Of a stretch of 13,613 bases of DNA, positions 6,343 through 13,613 are shown one piece after another. The notes beneath the pieces are model-generated. The model was not told the origin of the DNA, searched no databases, and saw only the letters and a program-made list of their open reading frames with translations. Positions within the stretch are counted from its first letter, which is position 1, and the number at the start of each line of letters is the position of its first letter. The DNA lies in NCBI GenBank assembly GCA_017529175.1, contig JAFXNX010000335.1, forward strand, positions 1-13,613, read 5' to 3'. The position numbers and the translations under genes were made by a program. The DNA comes from Clostridia bacterium (GTDB lineage: Bacteria > Bacillota_A > Clostridia > Oscillospirales > CAG-272).

Positions 6343-8961
6343 TCAGTCCTGTGAGGCAAACCTTATCTTCCATATCTCGGAAAGAGGGCCTTTTTCCGAC
6401 GTCGCGCCGGTATAAAGCGAGGTCATGTCGACGACGTCCTCTCTTACCTGATACGCGTTGTTGTACTCGCAAACGGGTATTTCAAACGTCAGCGCGGATA
6501 TTATCTTTTGCGCCGTTTTGAAAGCGGCGCATCTTTCGTCTCTATCGATAAGCGCATCACCCGCGCAAAGCGCTCTGTCTATATCGTCGACGGCGTCTGA
6601 CTGCGTCGAATTCTTTTTCTTGCCGTCAATGTCGACGTATGATAACTTGCCGAGTTTGTCTATTTGTCCCGCCGTAAAAAGGCTTGAGATCCCGCACCCT
6701 TTTACCGCGCTTGTCTTCGAGCTGTATGCGTAGCGCTCAAACAGCGACGTCGTTCTGTCGACTTCCCAGCCGAGGACGTATATCGCGACTCCTTCATCGG
6801 AGTATACGTTCGTTTTCAGGTCGGGATCGAATACTATTTCGCCGTCCGCGCCGATCTTCCGAAGGATATCTATTGCGCCGGCGATCATCATTTCAACGTC
6901 GCCGCCCTCTTCCTCGGGAAGAAGGGTGAAGACGAATTTCGCTATCTCCCCGGTCGCGGGGTCGATAAGGTTCCCCTCGCCGTCTTTTTTATATCCCGCC
7001 GCTTCAAGGTGGCGAAGCGCGGATGAGCCGTCGCGGTCGAAGGATACGTTATCATCCGGCGTATACGAGTCGAAATACGTCGGAACGTATCCCGACGTCG
7101 GCGCCACGGCGTCTCCGGTCACCGCCGACGTGTCGATGACGGAGGCGATCGCAAGACGGCACTCGAGATTTTTATAATAAGCCGGATTTATCAAAAGATA
7201 TTTGTATGAGTTGTTTGGATAATAAAGAGTTTTGACCGCGCTGTGAGGGATATCTTTAGCGTCTTTTTTTATCGGCGCAACGTTTATCGCGATATCTCCT
7301 TCCGAGAGAAGCTCTGCGGTGTCCGCATCGGAGACGTCACGGATAGTTACGTCGTCTATTGCCGCTTCTTCATATCCGGCGGTGGAGAAGTATTCGTTCT
7401 TTTCAAGATATACGGTCTTCTCATCCACGTCATATCTTACGATAGCGTAAGGGCCGAAGGACGCCGGATATTCAACTTTTTCAATATGCTCAAACAGCGA
7501 AGGGGAATTAATCGGCGCGCCGCAAATATTCAAGGTCTCATTCCCGGTATCGTATCCTTCCATACAGGATGACATCGACACTATCGGAAAGACTGCGCCG
7601 ACGGCGGCGTCATAATCGTTTCCCTCGAAGAAAAGCGTCAGCGTGTCGCGCCCTTCTCCGTCCTTTTCAGATACGATTCCGGATATCTCTGTTACTTCCT
7701 CTCCCTTTGCGTGAGAGAGCGCGTACTCTTCGGCGGCTTGCGCCGAGAAGGAATATGCGCCGGCGCTCTCGATCTTCTCCATCTTTTCATAGTCGAAGAC
7801 GCCGTCTGCGACGTAGGAGTCCTTCATCAGCATAAAGAAGTCGCTCATCGTCGGGTAAGAGTCGCCCTCAAGAGTATACGACGTTCCTTCCGAGTCGCGG
7901 AATCCCGCGAGAGATTTTCGTGAAATCCTTATATACTTTTCGTCGAGGCGCCTTGAATAACGGGGCGTCTCGTCTTTTTCGGCTTCTCTGTAGGACGACG
8001 TTTCGCGATCGTAAAAGAAGTCTCCGTCTTCGTCCTCGAAATATTCAAGATACGCGTCGTCCCCGATCGCGCTGTCATACGTCGCCTTTACCGTGATGTT
8101 TCCCTCGCGGTCCTCTACTCCGACGAAATCTCCGTCTTCGTCCTTTGCGTAGTTGTAAATGAAACTGCCGTAGTTCCACATCCTTATTGCGTATGCGTTC
8201 TTCAGCGCTTCGCTTTCCGCAACGTCGCGCTCGCTCACCGTATCGAGGATATAGGACGACGTCATCTCGTCGGTGCAGTAGTTTTCTGCGACGTATTCCC
8301 TTATTTCCTCAGCGAACTTCTCACCGCACGACGCAAGTATTTCTCTCATGTCAAGAGCGTTCTGTCTCGTGTACGAATTTCCGTAAGACGCCTCTTCCCC
8401 GGTATCGTTCTTAATTATCTCATACGCTCTTTTCATCTCTTTTGAAACGCCGCTCTTTCCGTATACGTAATCGGTATATCCGTCGAGCGATAAGAACGCG
8501 CTCTTGTCGACGTTTGAGGCGGGGTCGAGCGTCATATAAAGCGAGAAGAGTACGTCGACAGCTTCAAGAGGCGAGCCGTTCGAGAACCTGACTGCGTCTT
8601 TCAGAGTGTATCTTACAGCGGTGTATCCGCCGTCCTTGAACTTTTCTGTCATCTCGCGGTCTTTATCGGCAAAGAAGACTTCCATATCCGACGCGGCGGA
8701 AAGTCCTGTGACAGATGGAGAAGAGTCTCCCTCTCTCGAGGCGATCTTCGGGTATACGATATTCTTTACCGTCTCGTCCCCGTCGCTTCCGTCCCGGAAC
8801 GGAGAGAAGGATCCCTCGATCTTTGCCGCGCCGATAACGAGCGCGTCTTTTCGTATCGCCTCGCCGCTCCCGCTCTCTTCGCCGCCGCGGCTTATTATCA
8901 GTATCAGGGACGCGGCGACTATCGCCGTAAGAAGAAGTATTGCGATCAATCTTTTTTTCAT
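6343..8961 (-). CDS. Oversized family 5 (oligopeptide-type) solute-binding protein
   Basis: The 872-residue product resembles SBP_bac_5 proteins, which bind peptides or nickel-type ligands outside the cell for ABC importers. The N-terminal lobe shows TLKDAVRFSNGSPLEAVDV (119-137), the family's highly conserved segment. The second half shows ASFGPYAIVRY (500-510), INPA...LAIASVID (591-610) and IYVLGWEVD (727-735), all at expected places. Family members usually have about 500-600 residues. The excess is an insertion of roughly 250 residues (about 165-420) that is acidic and Tyr-rich. The N-terminus has a hydrophobic helix (4-23) but no lipobox Cys, so it is a signal anchor or a cleaved signal. 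It follows the family 1 lipoprotein gene by 21 bp, with AAGGG before the ATG. No matching permease or ATPase is present. Confidence 0.88.
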   Translation of the reverse strand: MKKRLIAILLLTAIVAASLILIISRGGEESGSGEAIRKDALVIGAAKIEGSFSPFRDGSDGDETVKNIVYPKIASREGDSSPSVTGLSAASDMEVFFADKDREMTEKFKDGGYTAVRYTLKDAVRFSNGSPLEAVDVLFSLYMTLDPASNVDKSAFLSLDGYTDYVYGKSGVSKEMKRAYEIIKNDTGEEASYGNSYTRQNALDMREILASCGEKFAEEIREYVAENYCTDEMTSSYILDTVSERDVAESEALKNAYAIRMWNYGSFIYNYAKDEDGDFVGVEDREGNITVKATYDSAIGDDAYLEYFEDEDGDFFYDRETSSYREAEKDETPRYSRRLDEKYIRISRKSLAGFRDSEGTSYTLEGDSYPTMSDFFMLMKDSYVADGVFDYEKMEKIESAGAYSFSAQAAEEYALSHAKGEEVTEISGIVSEKDGEGRDTLTLFFEGNDYDAAVGAVFPIVSMSSCMEGYDTGNETLNICGAPINSPSLFEHIEKVEYPASFGPYAIVRYDVDEKTVYLEKNEYFSTAGYEEAAIDDVTIRDVSDADTAELLSEGDIAINVAPIKKDAKDIPHSAVKTLYYPNNSYKYLLINPAYYKNLECRLAIASVIDTSAVTGDAVAPTSGYVPTYFDSYTPDDNVSFDRDGSSALRHLEAAGYKKDGEGNLIDPATGEIAKFVFTLLPEEEGGDVEMMIAGAIDILRKIGADGEIVFDPDLKTNVYSDEGVAIYVLGWEVDRTTSLFERYAYSSKTSAVKGCGISSLFTAGQIDKLGKLSYVDIDGKKKNSTQSDAVDDIDRALCAGDALIDRDERCAAFKTAQKIISALTFEIPVCEYNNAYQVREDVVDMTSLYTGATSEKGPLSEIWKIRFASQD

Positions 8962-8982
8962 ATTGCCCTTACCGTTATAAAT

Positions 8983-10431
8983 TTACGAGAAAAGACGTGA
9001 AATTGCGTTTTGCGCCCCGAACGAATACGCGTCGACGGCGTCCTGAACTCCGATGCCGCTCTCATACGACTCTCTGACGGCGCCGAAGGTGCTCATTTCA
9101 ATATCGGAGTCGCTTCCTCCGACGGTGTATGCGAGGTCCCACGCCGCGCCGCAGCATATAAGTTCGCATGAGGTCACGGAATCATTGTCACGCAAATAGT
9201 AGTTCATACAGTCAGTGATATAAGCGTCTGTCAGATACCCGAGAGAGCAGGCGCCGAATGATGAGATCATTCTGCTCGCCTTTTCGGCGCCGGTACTGTT
9301 TGCGGGTACCGTGAACATCGGTGTTTCGGGCGGCACTAAAGATACGTAGTTCTCCTGAGCCGCGTCGCGCTTCGGCATCGGAAGCACGCCCCAGACGGCG
9401 CTTGAATTCGATATCGTCTTCATCGTGTCAAGACGGCTTATGAGAAACATAGACGAGCCGTTTGCAAACAAGTCTGTGTTTTCCGTCACGGCGACCCCCG
9501 CGGCGCGAAGACTTCCGAACGTCTGTATAGTGTGAGCGAAGGAGTCGGAGTTCAGCGAAACGGAAGGGTAGACGCCGATACCGGACGAAATAAAGCTTCC
9601 GCCTTCCGAGAAGTGAATGATGTCGGGAAGATACAGTGAATTTGCATACGACGTAGTCGTATAGCCGTCGACGCCTGACAGAGCGGACGCGTATTCAAAG
9701 TACTTGTCCCACGTCCACTCTCCGTCCGATACGAGGCGATAGGGGTCTTCAAGCCCGGTGGACTTTATCATTTCCTTGTTGAAGAATACCGCGGGAAGGG
9801 CGCCGCGATCGAGTGTCGCCCATCCTCCGAGCGCAAAGAAACCGCTTTCCGCGGCGCCTGCGGCGATCCCGCTTTCCATATTGTAACCGGAATCAAAGTC
9901 CGCAAACGGCAGACTGTTAAGATTCATAAGAATACCCGAGTTTATAAAAACGTAGACCATATACTGGGGTATCAGCGTGATGTCGGCAAAGAATACGTTC
10001 TGAAAAACCGCGCTCTGCATATCTTCGAAGAGCGTCTCGTTCATGACTTTTTTTGCGGATATCTTTACGTTGAAACGCTCCTCTATCTCGCGGTTGCGAG
10101 TGTATATCTCTTTCGACATCCTGTACGGCCCGTCGTCGCCTTCGATCATCGACGTTGATTCTGCCGCGATCATTACCGACGCGCCTTCAAAATCGGCGTT
10201 TCCGATCACTTTCAAATATCTTTCCTTCAGCTTCATAAAGTCGTTTTCCACGATGACGCGTCCTTCGGTATCAGCTTCGGTTTCGGGAGGCGCCGTATCA
10301 GTCGGCGCGGCGCCGGTCTCGCTGTCCTCGGGAGGCAGATTTACTGTTATACATGAAGAAAAAGACAGAGTTACGATCAGCACCGCTGTAAGCGCGGCGG
10401 CGATCTTGATTATAAACCTTGTATTTTTCAC
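8983..10431 (-). CDS. Family 1 (sugar-type) solute-binding lipoprotein
   Basis: I place the start at the GTG at 10431, giving 482 residues. The in-frame ATG at 10443 has no ribosome binding site, while GGAG (10441-10438) sits six bases before the GTG. The signal peptide then begins MKNTRF, has a hydrophobic core, and ends FSSC with the lipidated Cys at about residue 27 (F at -3 is slightly unusual). A Pro/Thr/Glu-rich tether follows. The rest fits extracellular solute-binding family 1: the NKEMIKSTGLEDPYRLV and GEWTWDKYFEYA segments are typical, and they mark the ligand-lobe boundary. Family members usually feed sugar ABC importers. It is the first gene of a two-gene leftward unit with the family 5 protein, and no permease is nearby. 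Confidence 0.9.
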   Translation of the reverse strand: MKNTRFIIKIAAALTAVLIVTLSFSSCITVNLPPEDSETGAAPTDTAPPETEADTEGRVIVENDFMKLKERYLKVIGNADFEGASVMIAAESTSMIEGDDGPYRMSKEIYTRNREIEERFNVKISAKKVMNETLFEDMQSAVFQNVFFADITLIPQYMVYVFINSGILMNLNSLPFADFDSGYNMESGIAAGAAESGFFALGGWATLDRGALPAVFFNKEMIKSTGLEDPYRLVSDGEWTWDKYFEYASALSGVDGYTTTSYANSLYLPDIIHFSEGGSFISSGIGVYPSVSLNSDSFAHTIQTFGSLRAAGVAVTENTDLFANGSSMFLISRLDTMKTISNSSAVWGVLPMPKRDAAQENYVSLVPPETPMFTVPANSTGAEKASRMISSFGACSLGYLTDAYITDCMNYYLRDNDSVTSCELICCGAAWDLAYTVGGSDSDIEMSTFGAVRESYESGIGVQDAVDAYSFGAQNAISRLFS

Positions 10432-10437
10432 TTTGAT

Positions 10438-10441
10438 CTCC
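10438..10441 (-). promoter_or_regulatory. Ribosome binding site that decides the GTG start at 10431
   Basis: GGAG on the minus strand lies within the codons just after the ATG at 10443, six bases before the GTG at 10431. The upstream ATG lies only about a dozen bases from the predicted transcript start and has no such site. Confidence 0.6.
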
Positions 10442-10462
10442 ATAAACTGTTTTTATACTATT

Positions 10463-10491
10463 ATAATACTACAATGTGACGATAAATGCAA
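10463..10491 (-). promoter_or_regulatory. Promoter of the two-gene solute-binding protein unit
   Basis: On the minus strand the -35 is TTGCAT (10491-10486), the spacer is 17 nt, and the -10 is TATTAT (10468-10463). An overlapping TATAAT would need a 20-nt spacer and is less likely. The leader would be about 25 nt to the GTG at 10431. Confidence 0.6.
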
Positions 10492-10641
10492 GAATGTGCA
10501 AACAATCGGAAATATCGCCGCGGTGGAACGATATGCGCATCTCTTCGTCATACGGAATTAAAATGCGAGTTTGCCGTCGCGCCGTTTTGCGACTCCGGGC
10601 ATACGGTATCATATTATTACTCGATATCGGGAGGTGATTTG
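10492..10641. other. Divergent intergenic region
   Basis: This lies between the SBP promoter and the hydrolase gene. On the plus strand TTGCGA (10587-10592) with CATATT (10610-10615) at 17 nt is a weak promoter candidate. The -10 part CATATTA also fits a forespore sigma-G -10, but no matching -35 is visible. The hydrolase frame is open across the region, but the strong ribosome binding site lies at its end, so I do not count it as coding. Confidence 0.35.
10629..10636 (+). promoter_or_regulatory. Ribosome binding site that decides the start at 10642
   Basis: GGGAGGTG lies five bases before the ATG at 10642, a near-perfect Shine-Dalgarno. The longer frame starting at 10486 has none and would put a basic, Cys-containing stretch ahead of a clear signal sequence. 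Confidence 0.85.
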
Positions 10642-11592
10642 ATGCATCGAGGTCAAAAAAAGATTCTCTCTCGCGCGGCGGCGCTTGTCTTATCGGTTAT
10701 GTTCTTCCCGGCGTCGCTTTACTATTCGGCGCTCAACGCTTGCGACGACGAGATCGGATCCTTGCTTTTCGACGACTACGGACACGGCGCCTTTAAAAGA
10801 TCTGTCGGCACGCTTGCCGAGCAGGAGAGTGATATTTCGCCCGAAGCGCCGGATTATGACGAGATCTATTCCGTCATATCGCGTGATTTTGAAGAGCAGG
10901 CGGCAAAAGTATTCGTCGGAGGTTCTCCGTATCCGTACCTTGTAGCGGAGCACTGCGGCGAGATATACGTCGCGCTTTGCGATTTTCTGTCTTTCGCATC
11001 AGGCGGTCACGAAGAAAAAACGGAGTGCGCGCCGTCGGACCTTTACTTTTGTCATGACGGCAGATGCGTATTCTGTGAGAACGGGGTGATAGACGCGAAC
11101 GGAAAAACGGCGGTCCCTCTGGCCGCCGCGGCGTGGTGCGCCGGTATGAGTGTGACTGAAAGCGGCGACGAGCTCTTTGTGTCGGGAGATTATTCGCCTG
11201 TCGCATCCGGCAGCGATTATTATAATGAAGAGGACCTTTACTGGCTTTCCCGGATCATATCGTGCGAGAGCAGGAGCGAATCGTTCCTCGGAAAGATCGC
11301 GGTCGGGAACGTGGTGCTGAACAGAGTAGCGTCCTCTGAATTTCCGGACGACGTAAAGGGCGTCGTTTTCGACAGACGGTATGGCGTCGTTCAGTTTTCT
11401 CCCGCGGCGGGGGATGCGATCTACCGTGAGCCGGACGGCGAGAGCGTCGACGCGGCAAAGGTCTGTCTCGAAGGATTCTCGCTCTCCGATGAGATACTCT
11501 ACTTTATGAATCCGAAGCTGGCGTCGGGAAACTGGATATCGGAAAACCGCGAAGCAGTTATGACCATCGGCGCGCATACTTTTTACTCATAA
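10642..11592 (+). CDS. Secreted SleB/CwlJ-type cell wall hydrolase
   Basis: The 316-residue product has a signal sequence or anchor (about 10-33, basic MHRGQKK then a hydrophobic core). The middle part (about 88-185) holds two weak units like the copper-amine-oxidase N-terminal stalk domain (YVALCDFLSF; TAVPLAAAAWCAG). The C-terminal Hydrolase_2 domain runs about 197-316. There ISCESRSES gives the catalytic Glu (E209) with a second Glu at 213; it is followed by GKIAVGNVVLNRV, VVQFSPAAGDAIY and LYFMNPKLASGNW, all family hallmarks. Such enzymes cleave peptidoglycan (SleB acts on spore cortex). No LysM or SPOR-type binding domain is seen. The ten cysteines (34, 105, 113, 129, 137, 142, 145, 166, 208, 275) are many for an exported protein. 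Whether it acts in germination or vegetative wall turnover is open. Confidence 0.88.
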   Translation: MHRGQKKILSRAAALVLSVMFFPASLYYSALNACDDEIGSLLFDDYGHGAFKRSVGTLAEQESDISPEAPDYDEIYSVISRDFEEQAAKVFVGGSPYPYLVAEHCGEIYVALCDFLSFASGGHEEKTECAPSDLYFCHDGRCVFCENGVIDANGKTAVPLAAAAWCAGMSVTESGDELFVSGDYSPVASGSDYYNEEDLYWLSRIISCESRSESFLGKIAVGNVVLNRVASSEFPDDVKGVVFDRRYGVVQFSPAAGDAIYREPDGESVDAAKVCLEGFSLSDEILYFMNPKLASGNWISENREAVMTIGAHTFYS

Positions 11593-11619
11593 AGATTTTG
11601 GTCCGCAAACTCCTATGCA

Positions 11620-11680
11620 GCCCGATATAGAAGCTTTTGAAAGGGTGCAGGGGAAACTTTTCTCGAAAAGTTTCCCCTGC
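11620..11680. repeat. Palindromic intergenic element
   Basis: A perfect 15-bp inverted repeat (11647-11661 with 11666-11680; left arm GCAGGGGAAACTTTT) closes the loop CTCG. It is preceded by an AAGCTTTTGAAAGGGT segment. Neither strand has a T-run after the stem, so it is not a standard terminator, though it may serve the hydrolase gene and, from the other side, the end of the aroE-aroK gene (stop at 11688). From memory the GGGGAAACTTTT...AAAAGTTTCCCC form recurs between genes in many Clostridia genomes; this must be confirmed by counting copies. Confidence 0.6.
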
Positions 11681-11687
11681 AAATATT

Positions 11688-12935
11688 CTATTTCTTATAT
11701 ATCGCTTTGATGATCGACCGTACGGTATCCTTCGGAGTTTCTCCGACGTCGACGATGACGTCGGACGCCGCGAGATAGAGCGGGATGCGCTCTTTGTACA
11801 GCTTCATAAGTGAGTCGCGGCTCGTACGCCGTCCTTTGGATGTGGCGAGACGCTCCACTTCCCGGCGCAAAAAGATGACTGTCGATTTGCGGCGTATCTC
11901 TCTTATATTTTCCTCTTTGAGAATAGCTCCTGCGCCACCCGCGATAACGGCGCCGGATCCTCGCGCGACTTTTTTAATGATCTCCGATTCCGCCTGCCTG
12001 AAATACTCTTCTCCGAAAAGCTCGTATATCTCGGGGATCCCGAGTCCCGCCGCGCGTTCGACCTCGTCGTCGGTGTCGTAAACGACCCTTCCGAGAGTTT
12101 TCGCAAGCTCTCGCGCGATAACGCTTTTTCCGCATCCCGGCATACCGACGAGAACGACGTTTTCCATTTCAGCTTCAAGACTTGCAAGCGCGCGCTCGAC
12201 TGTAAGACTCGTCACTCTTCTGCCGGTGAAAAGCTCGCACGACGCTTTGGTGTGCGCCTTGAGCATATCCATACCGCCGACGGCGGCGATGCCGTTTTCT
12301 TCCGCAAGTAGCATAAGCTCCGTGCGGAAGGGGTCGTAAACGATGTCGATAACAGTTTCGAGGCGTTCAAGATATTTTAAGGATACGGGGGACGTCGTGT
12401 AGTCCGGCGCCATGCCGACAGGCGTTGTGTTCACAAGGATCGCCGCGTCGTCGTGGATATCGAGAGAAGAATAGTTTTCGTCGCCGGTCCGCGAGATTAT
12501 AACGACGTCGTCTGCCCCTCTGTCGCAAAGAGCCGCCGATACCGCTTTTGCGGTGTCGCCGGAGCCGAGAACCAAAACCTTCTTGCCCTCCGGCGATATG
12601 CCGTTTTCGTCGAGCAGAGCGAGAAAACCTATGTAGTCCGTGTTCTCGCCGTAAAGCGTTCCGTCCTCGCGCCGCACTACCGTGTTTACGGCTCCTATCC
12701 TTGAGGCGGTCTCCGACGTCTCGTCAAGATATGGCATTACGGCGGATTTCAGCGGATACGTGAGATTGAATCCGTCAAAGCTCTCGTCCTTCAGCGTCAT
12801 TTTGAGATCGGACTTTTTTACAGGTATGCACTCATAACTGTAATCGGCGATCATGCGGTGAAGCCGCGCGGGGATGGGTCTGTCCTTAACGTCGCCTATG
12901 ATCGCGTATTTTTTGTCTTTGAATCCGGTCAGCAT
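11688..12935 (-). CDS. aroE-aroK: Shikimate dehydrogenase-shikimate kinase fusion
   Basis: The 415-residue product joins two shikimate pathway steps in the cytoplasm: reduction of 3-dehydroshikimate by NADPH, then phosphorylation of shikimate by ATP. The AroE part (about 1-256) has the catalytic Lys (K63, in NLTYPLK), N84 in GAVNTVV, D100 in ENTDYIGF, a dinucleotide-binding GSGDTAKAV (124-132) and NTTPVGM (169-175). The AroK part (about 257-415) has Walker A GMPGCGKS (264-271), YDTD (286-289), FR (312-313), AGGAGA (332-337; family ATGGGA) and ERIPLY (382-387). Oddities are that the usual HSxSP substrate loop is DRPIP (18-22), so both shikimate-binding Ser are gone, and that the usual Gln near the C-terminal end of AroE is H228. 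AGGAG lies 12 bases before the ATG, a long spacing. A working kinase seems likely; the dehydrogenase is uncertain. Confidence 0.9.
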   Translation of the reverse strand: MLTGFKDKKYAIIGDVKDRPIPARLHRMIADYSYECIPVKKSDLKMTLKDESFDGFNLTYPLKSAVMPYLDETSETASRIGAVNTVVRREDGTLYGENTDYIGFLALLDENGISPEGKKVLVLGSGDTAKAVSAALCDRGADDVVIISRTGDENYSSLDIHDDAAILVNTTPVGMAPDYTTSPVSLKYLERLETVIDIVYDPFRTELMLLAEENGIAAVGGMDMLKAHTKASCELFTGRRVTSLTVERALASLEAEMENVVLVGMPGCGKSVIARELAKTLGRVVYDTDDEVERAAGLGIPEIYELFGEEYFRQAESEIIKKVARGSGAVIAGGAGAILKEENIREIRRKSTVIFLRREVERLATSKGRRTSRDSLMKLYKERIPLYLAASDVIVDVGETPKDTVRSIIKAIYKK

Positions 12936-12965
12936 TCCGTTTTGCGGCTCCTTTCAAGTTTTTTG

Positions 12966-12999
12966 CATTTGCATAAAATAAGAGAATATTATGCAAATG
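12966..12999. repeat. Palindrome upstream of aroE-aroK (operator-like)
   Basis: A perfect 11-bp inverted repeat, CATTTGCATAA (12966-12976) with TTATGCAAATG (12989-12999), has a 12-base AT-rich centre and lies about 30 bp before the aroE-aroK start. No T-run follows on either strand, so it is not a terminator. The size and position fit a dimeric repressor site or a promoter-overlapping operator, but I see no clear promoter hexamers. Confidence 0.5.
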
Positions 13000-13020
13000 A
13001 CTAATTATGTGTGCTGAGAT

Positions 13021-13051
13021 GAAAAACCGTTTTCCGGGGTCGGAAAACGGT
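13021..13051 (-). terminator. Terminator of the DUF1846 gene
   Basis: On the minus strand a perfect 11-bp stem (13051-13041 with 13036-13026) closes a four-base loop, followed by five T (13025-13021). It lies 26 bases after the stop of the DUF1846 gene and separates it from aroE-aroK. Confidence 0.9.
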
Positions 13052-13076
13052 CAGCGCGCAGTCATATTTTTGCGCC

Positions 13077-13613
13077 TTAATTTGCGTGATATAACTTTTT
13101 CGTCTGATACTTCGGCTCACAGGTGACGTGGATGCCGAGCTTTTTCAGCACGTTCATATCGACCTGGGAGAGAATGACGGAGGAATGCATATCGCAGTCT
13201 TTAAGATCCGCGAGCTTGTCGAACGCCCGCTTTGCGGTGACGTCTGTCAGAGCGCATATCGAAAGGGCGATCAGCACCTCGTCCGTGTGCAGACGCGGAT
13301 TGTGGTTTCCAAGGTTGTCGATCTTTAATTTTTGTATCGGTTCTATTATTTCGGGAGAAATGAGATGTATATCGTCGTCGATCCCGGCGATGATCTTGAG
13401 CGCGTTGAGGAGCATCGCGGAGGACGCTCCGAGGAGCTTCGTCGTTTTTCCGGTGACGATCGTTCCGTCAGAAAGCTCAATCGCCGCCGCCGGCTCGCCC
13501 GTTTCCTCGGCTTTAGAGAGCGCGCGCTCGATAACGGGTCTGTCCTCGGTCGTGAGGTTCGCCTGCGTCATAACGAGGCGGCACTTTGACACCACGTCCT
13601 CGGAAGCAAGACC
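13077..13613 (-). CDS. DUF1846 family protein, C-terminal part (cut by window edge)
   Basis: The frame is open to the right edge, so only the last 178 residues of a protein of about 500 are seen. A start within the window is not needed. The sequence matches the C-terminal part of DUF1846 proteins. Hallmarks are TTEDRPVIERALSKAEETG, the ELSDGTIVTGKTTKLLGASSA segment, HLISPEIIEPIQKLK, NPRLHTDEVLIALSICA and a CEPKYQTKKLYH end. The family is cytoplasmic and widespread in Firmicutes and Actinobacteria, with unknown function. It is ordinary here, with no frameshift or missing segment in the visible part. Confidence 0.93.
   Translation of the reverse strand, partial: GLASEDVVSKCRLVMTQANLTTEDRPVIERALSKAEETGEPAAAIELSDGTIVTGKTTKLLGASSAMLLNALKIIAGIDDDIHLISPEIIEPIQKLKIDNLGNHNPRLHTDEVLIALSICALTDVTAKRAFDKLADLKDCDMHSSVILSQVDMNVLKKLGIHVTCEPKYQTKKLYHAN

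Noticed and set aside
10486..10641. 52-codon N-terminal extension of the hydrolase
   Set aside because: It has no ribosome binding site and would hide the signal sequence; GGGAGGTG just before 10642 decides the start.
13332..13589. Plus-strand frame of 85 codons at the right edge
   Set aside because: It is antisense to the well-recognised DUF1846 coding sequence.

Overview
The window looks like chromosomal DNA of a Gram-positive, spore-former-related member of the Clostridia. The evidence is strong GGAGG-type ribosome binding sites, sigma-A promoters with 17-nt spacers, a zinc-ribbon/single-TM surface protein of a kind common in that class, a SleB/CwlJ-type cell wall hydrolase, a DUF1846 protein, and lipoprotein and signal-anchor solute-binding proteins. 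GC content looks moderate, and base and codon use looks uniform by eye. I see no transposase, phage gene, CRISPR array or other sign of recent transfer.

Layout. The left edge carries a terminator (53-94) of a gene whose body lies outside. A single tRNA-Glu(CTC) (170-244) follows, with its own extended -10 promoter and a terminator whose stem includes the CCA end. After a gene-free stretch with two inverted repeats, a consensus promoter (487-515) drives a rightward block of five genes. They are a zinc-ribbon, single-TM protein with a large outer domain (568-2496), an ABC ATPase (2562-3233), two different ABC-2 type permeases (3230-4471 and 4468-5628), and a small membrane-anchored protein (5679-6314). 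The ATPase and the two permeases overlap by ATGA, which indicates translational coupling and a heterodimeric permease. A bidirectional terminator (6297-6327) separates this block from a leftward pair.

The leftward pair (10431 down to 6343) encodes two solute-binding proteins of different families: a family 1 lipoprotein, then a very large family 5 protein with an insertion of about 250 residues. Neither has a partner permease here. Divergent from them is a secreted SleB-like hydrolase (10642-11592). It is followed by a perfect 15-bp palindrome that looks like an interspersed intergenic element. The leftward gene 12935-11688 is a fusion of shikimate dehydrogenase (AroE) and shikimate kinase (AroK), with notable substitutions at the AroE substrate site. 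The right edge holds the C-terminal part of a leftward DUF1846 gene, followed by its terminator.

How they fit together. The ABC block is most simply an export or envelope-protection unit with accessory membrane proteins. The SBP pair is an orphan uptake or sensing unit. The tRNA, aroEK and DUF1846 are housekeeping. No established defence or mobile system is visible. The most unusual points are the altered AroE active site, the five-gene ABC block, and the oversized orphan SBP.
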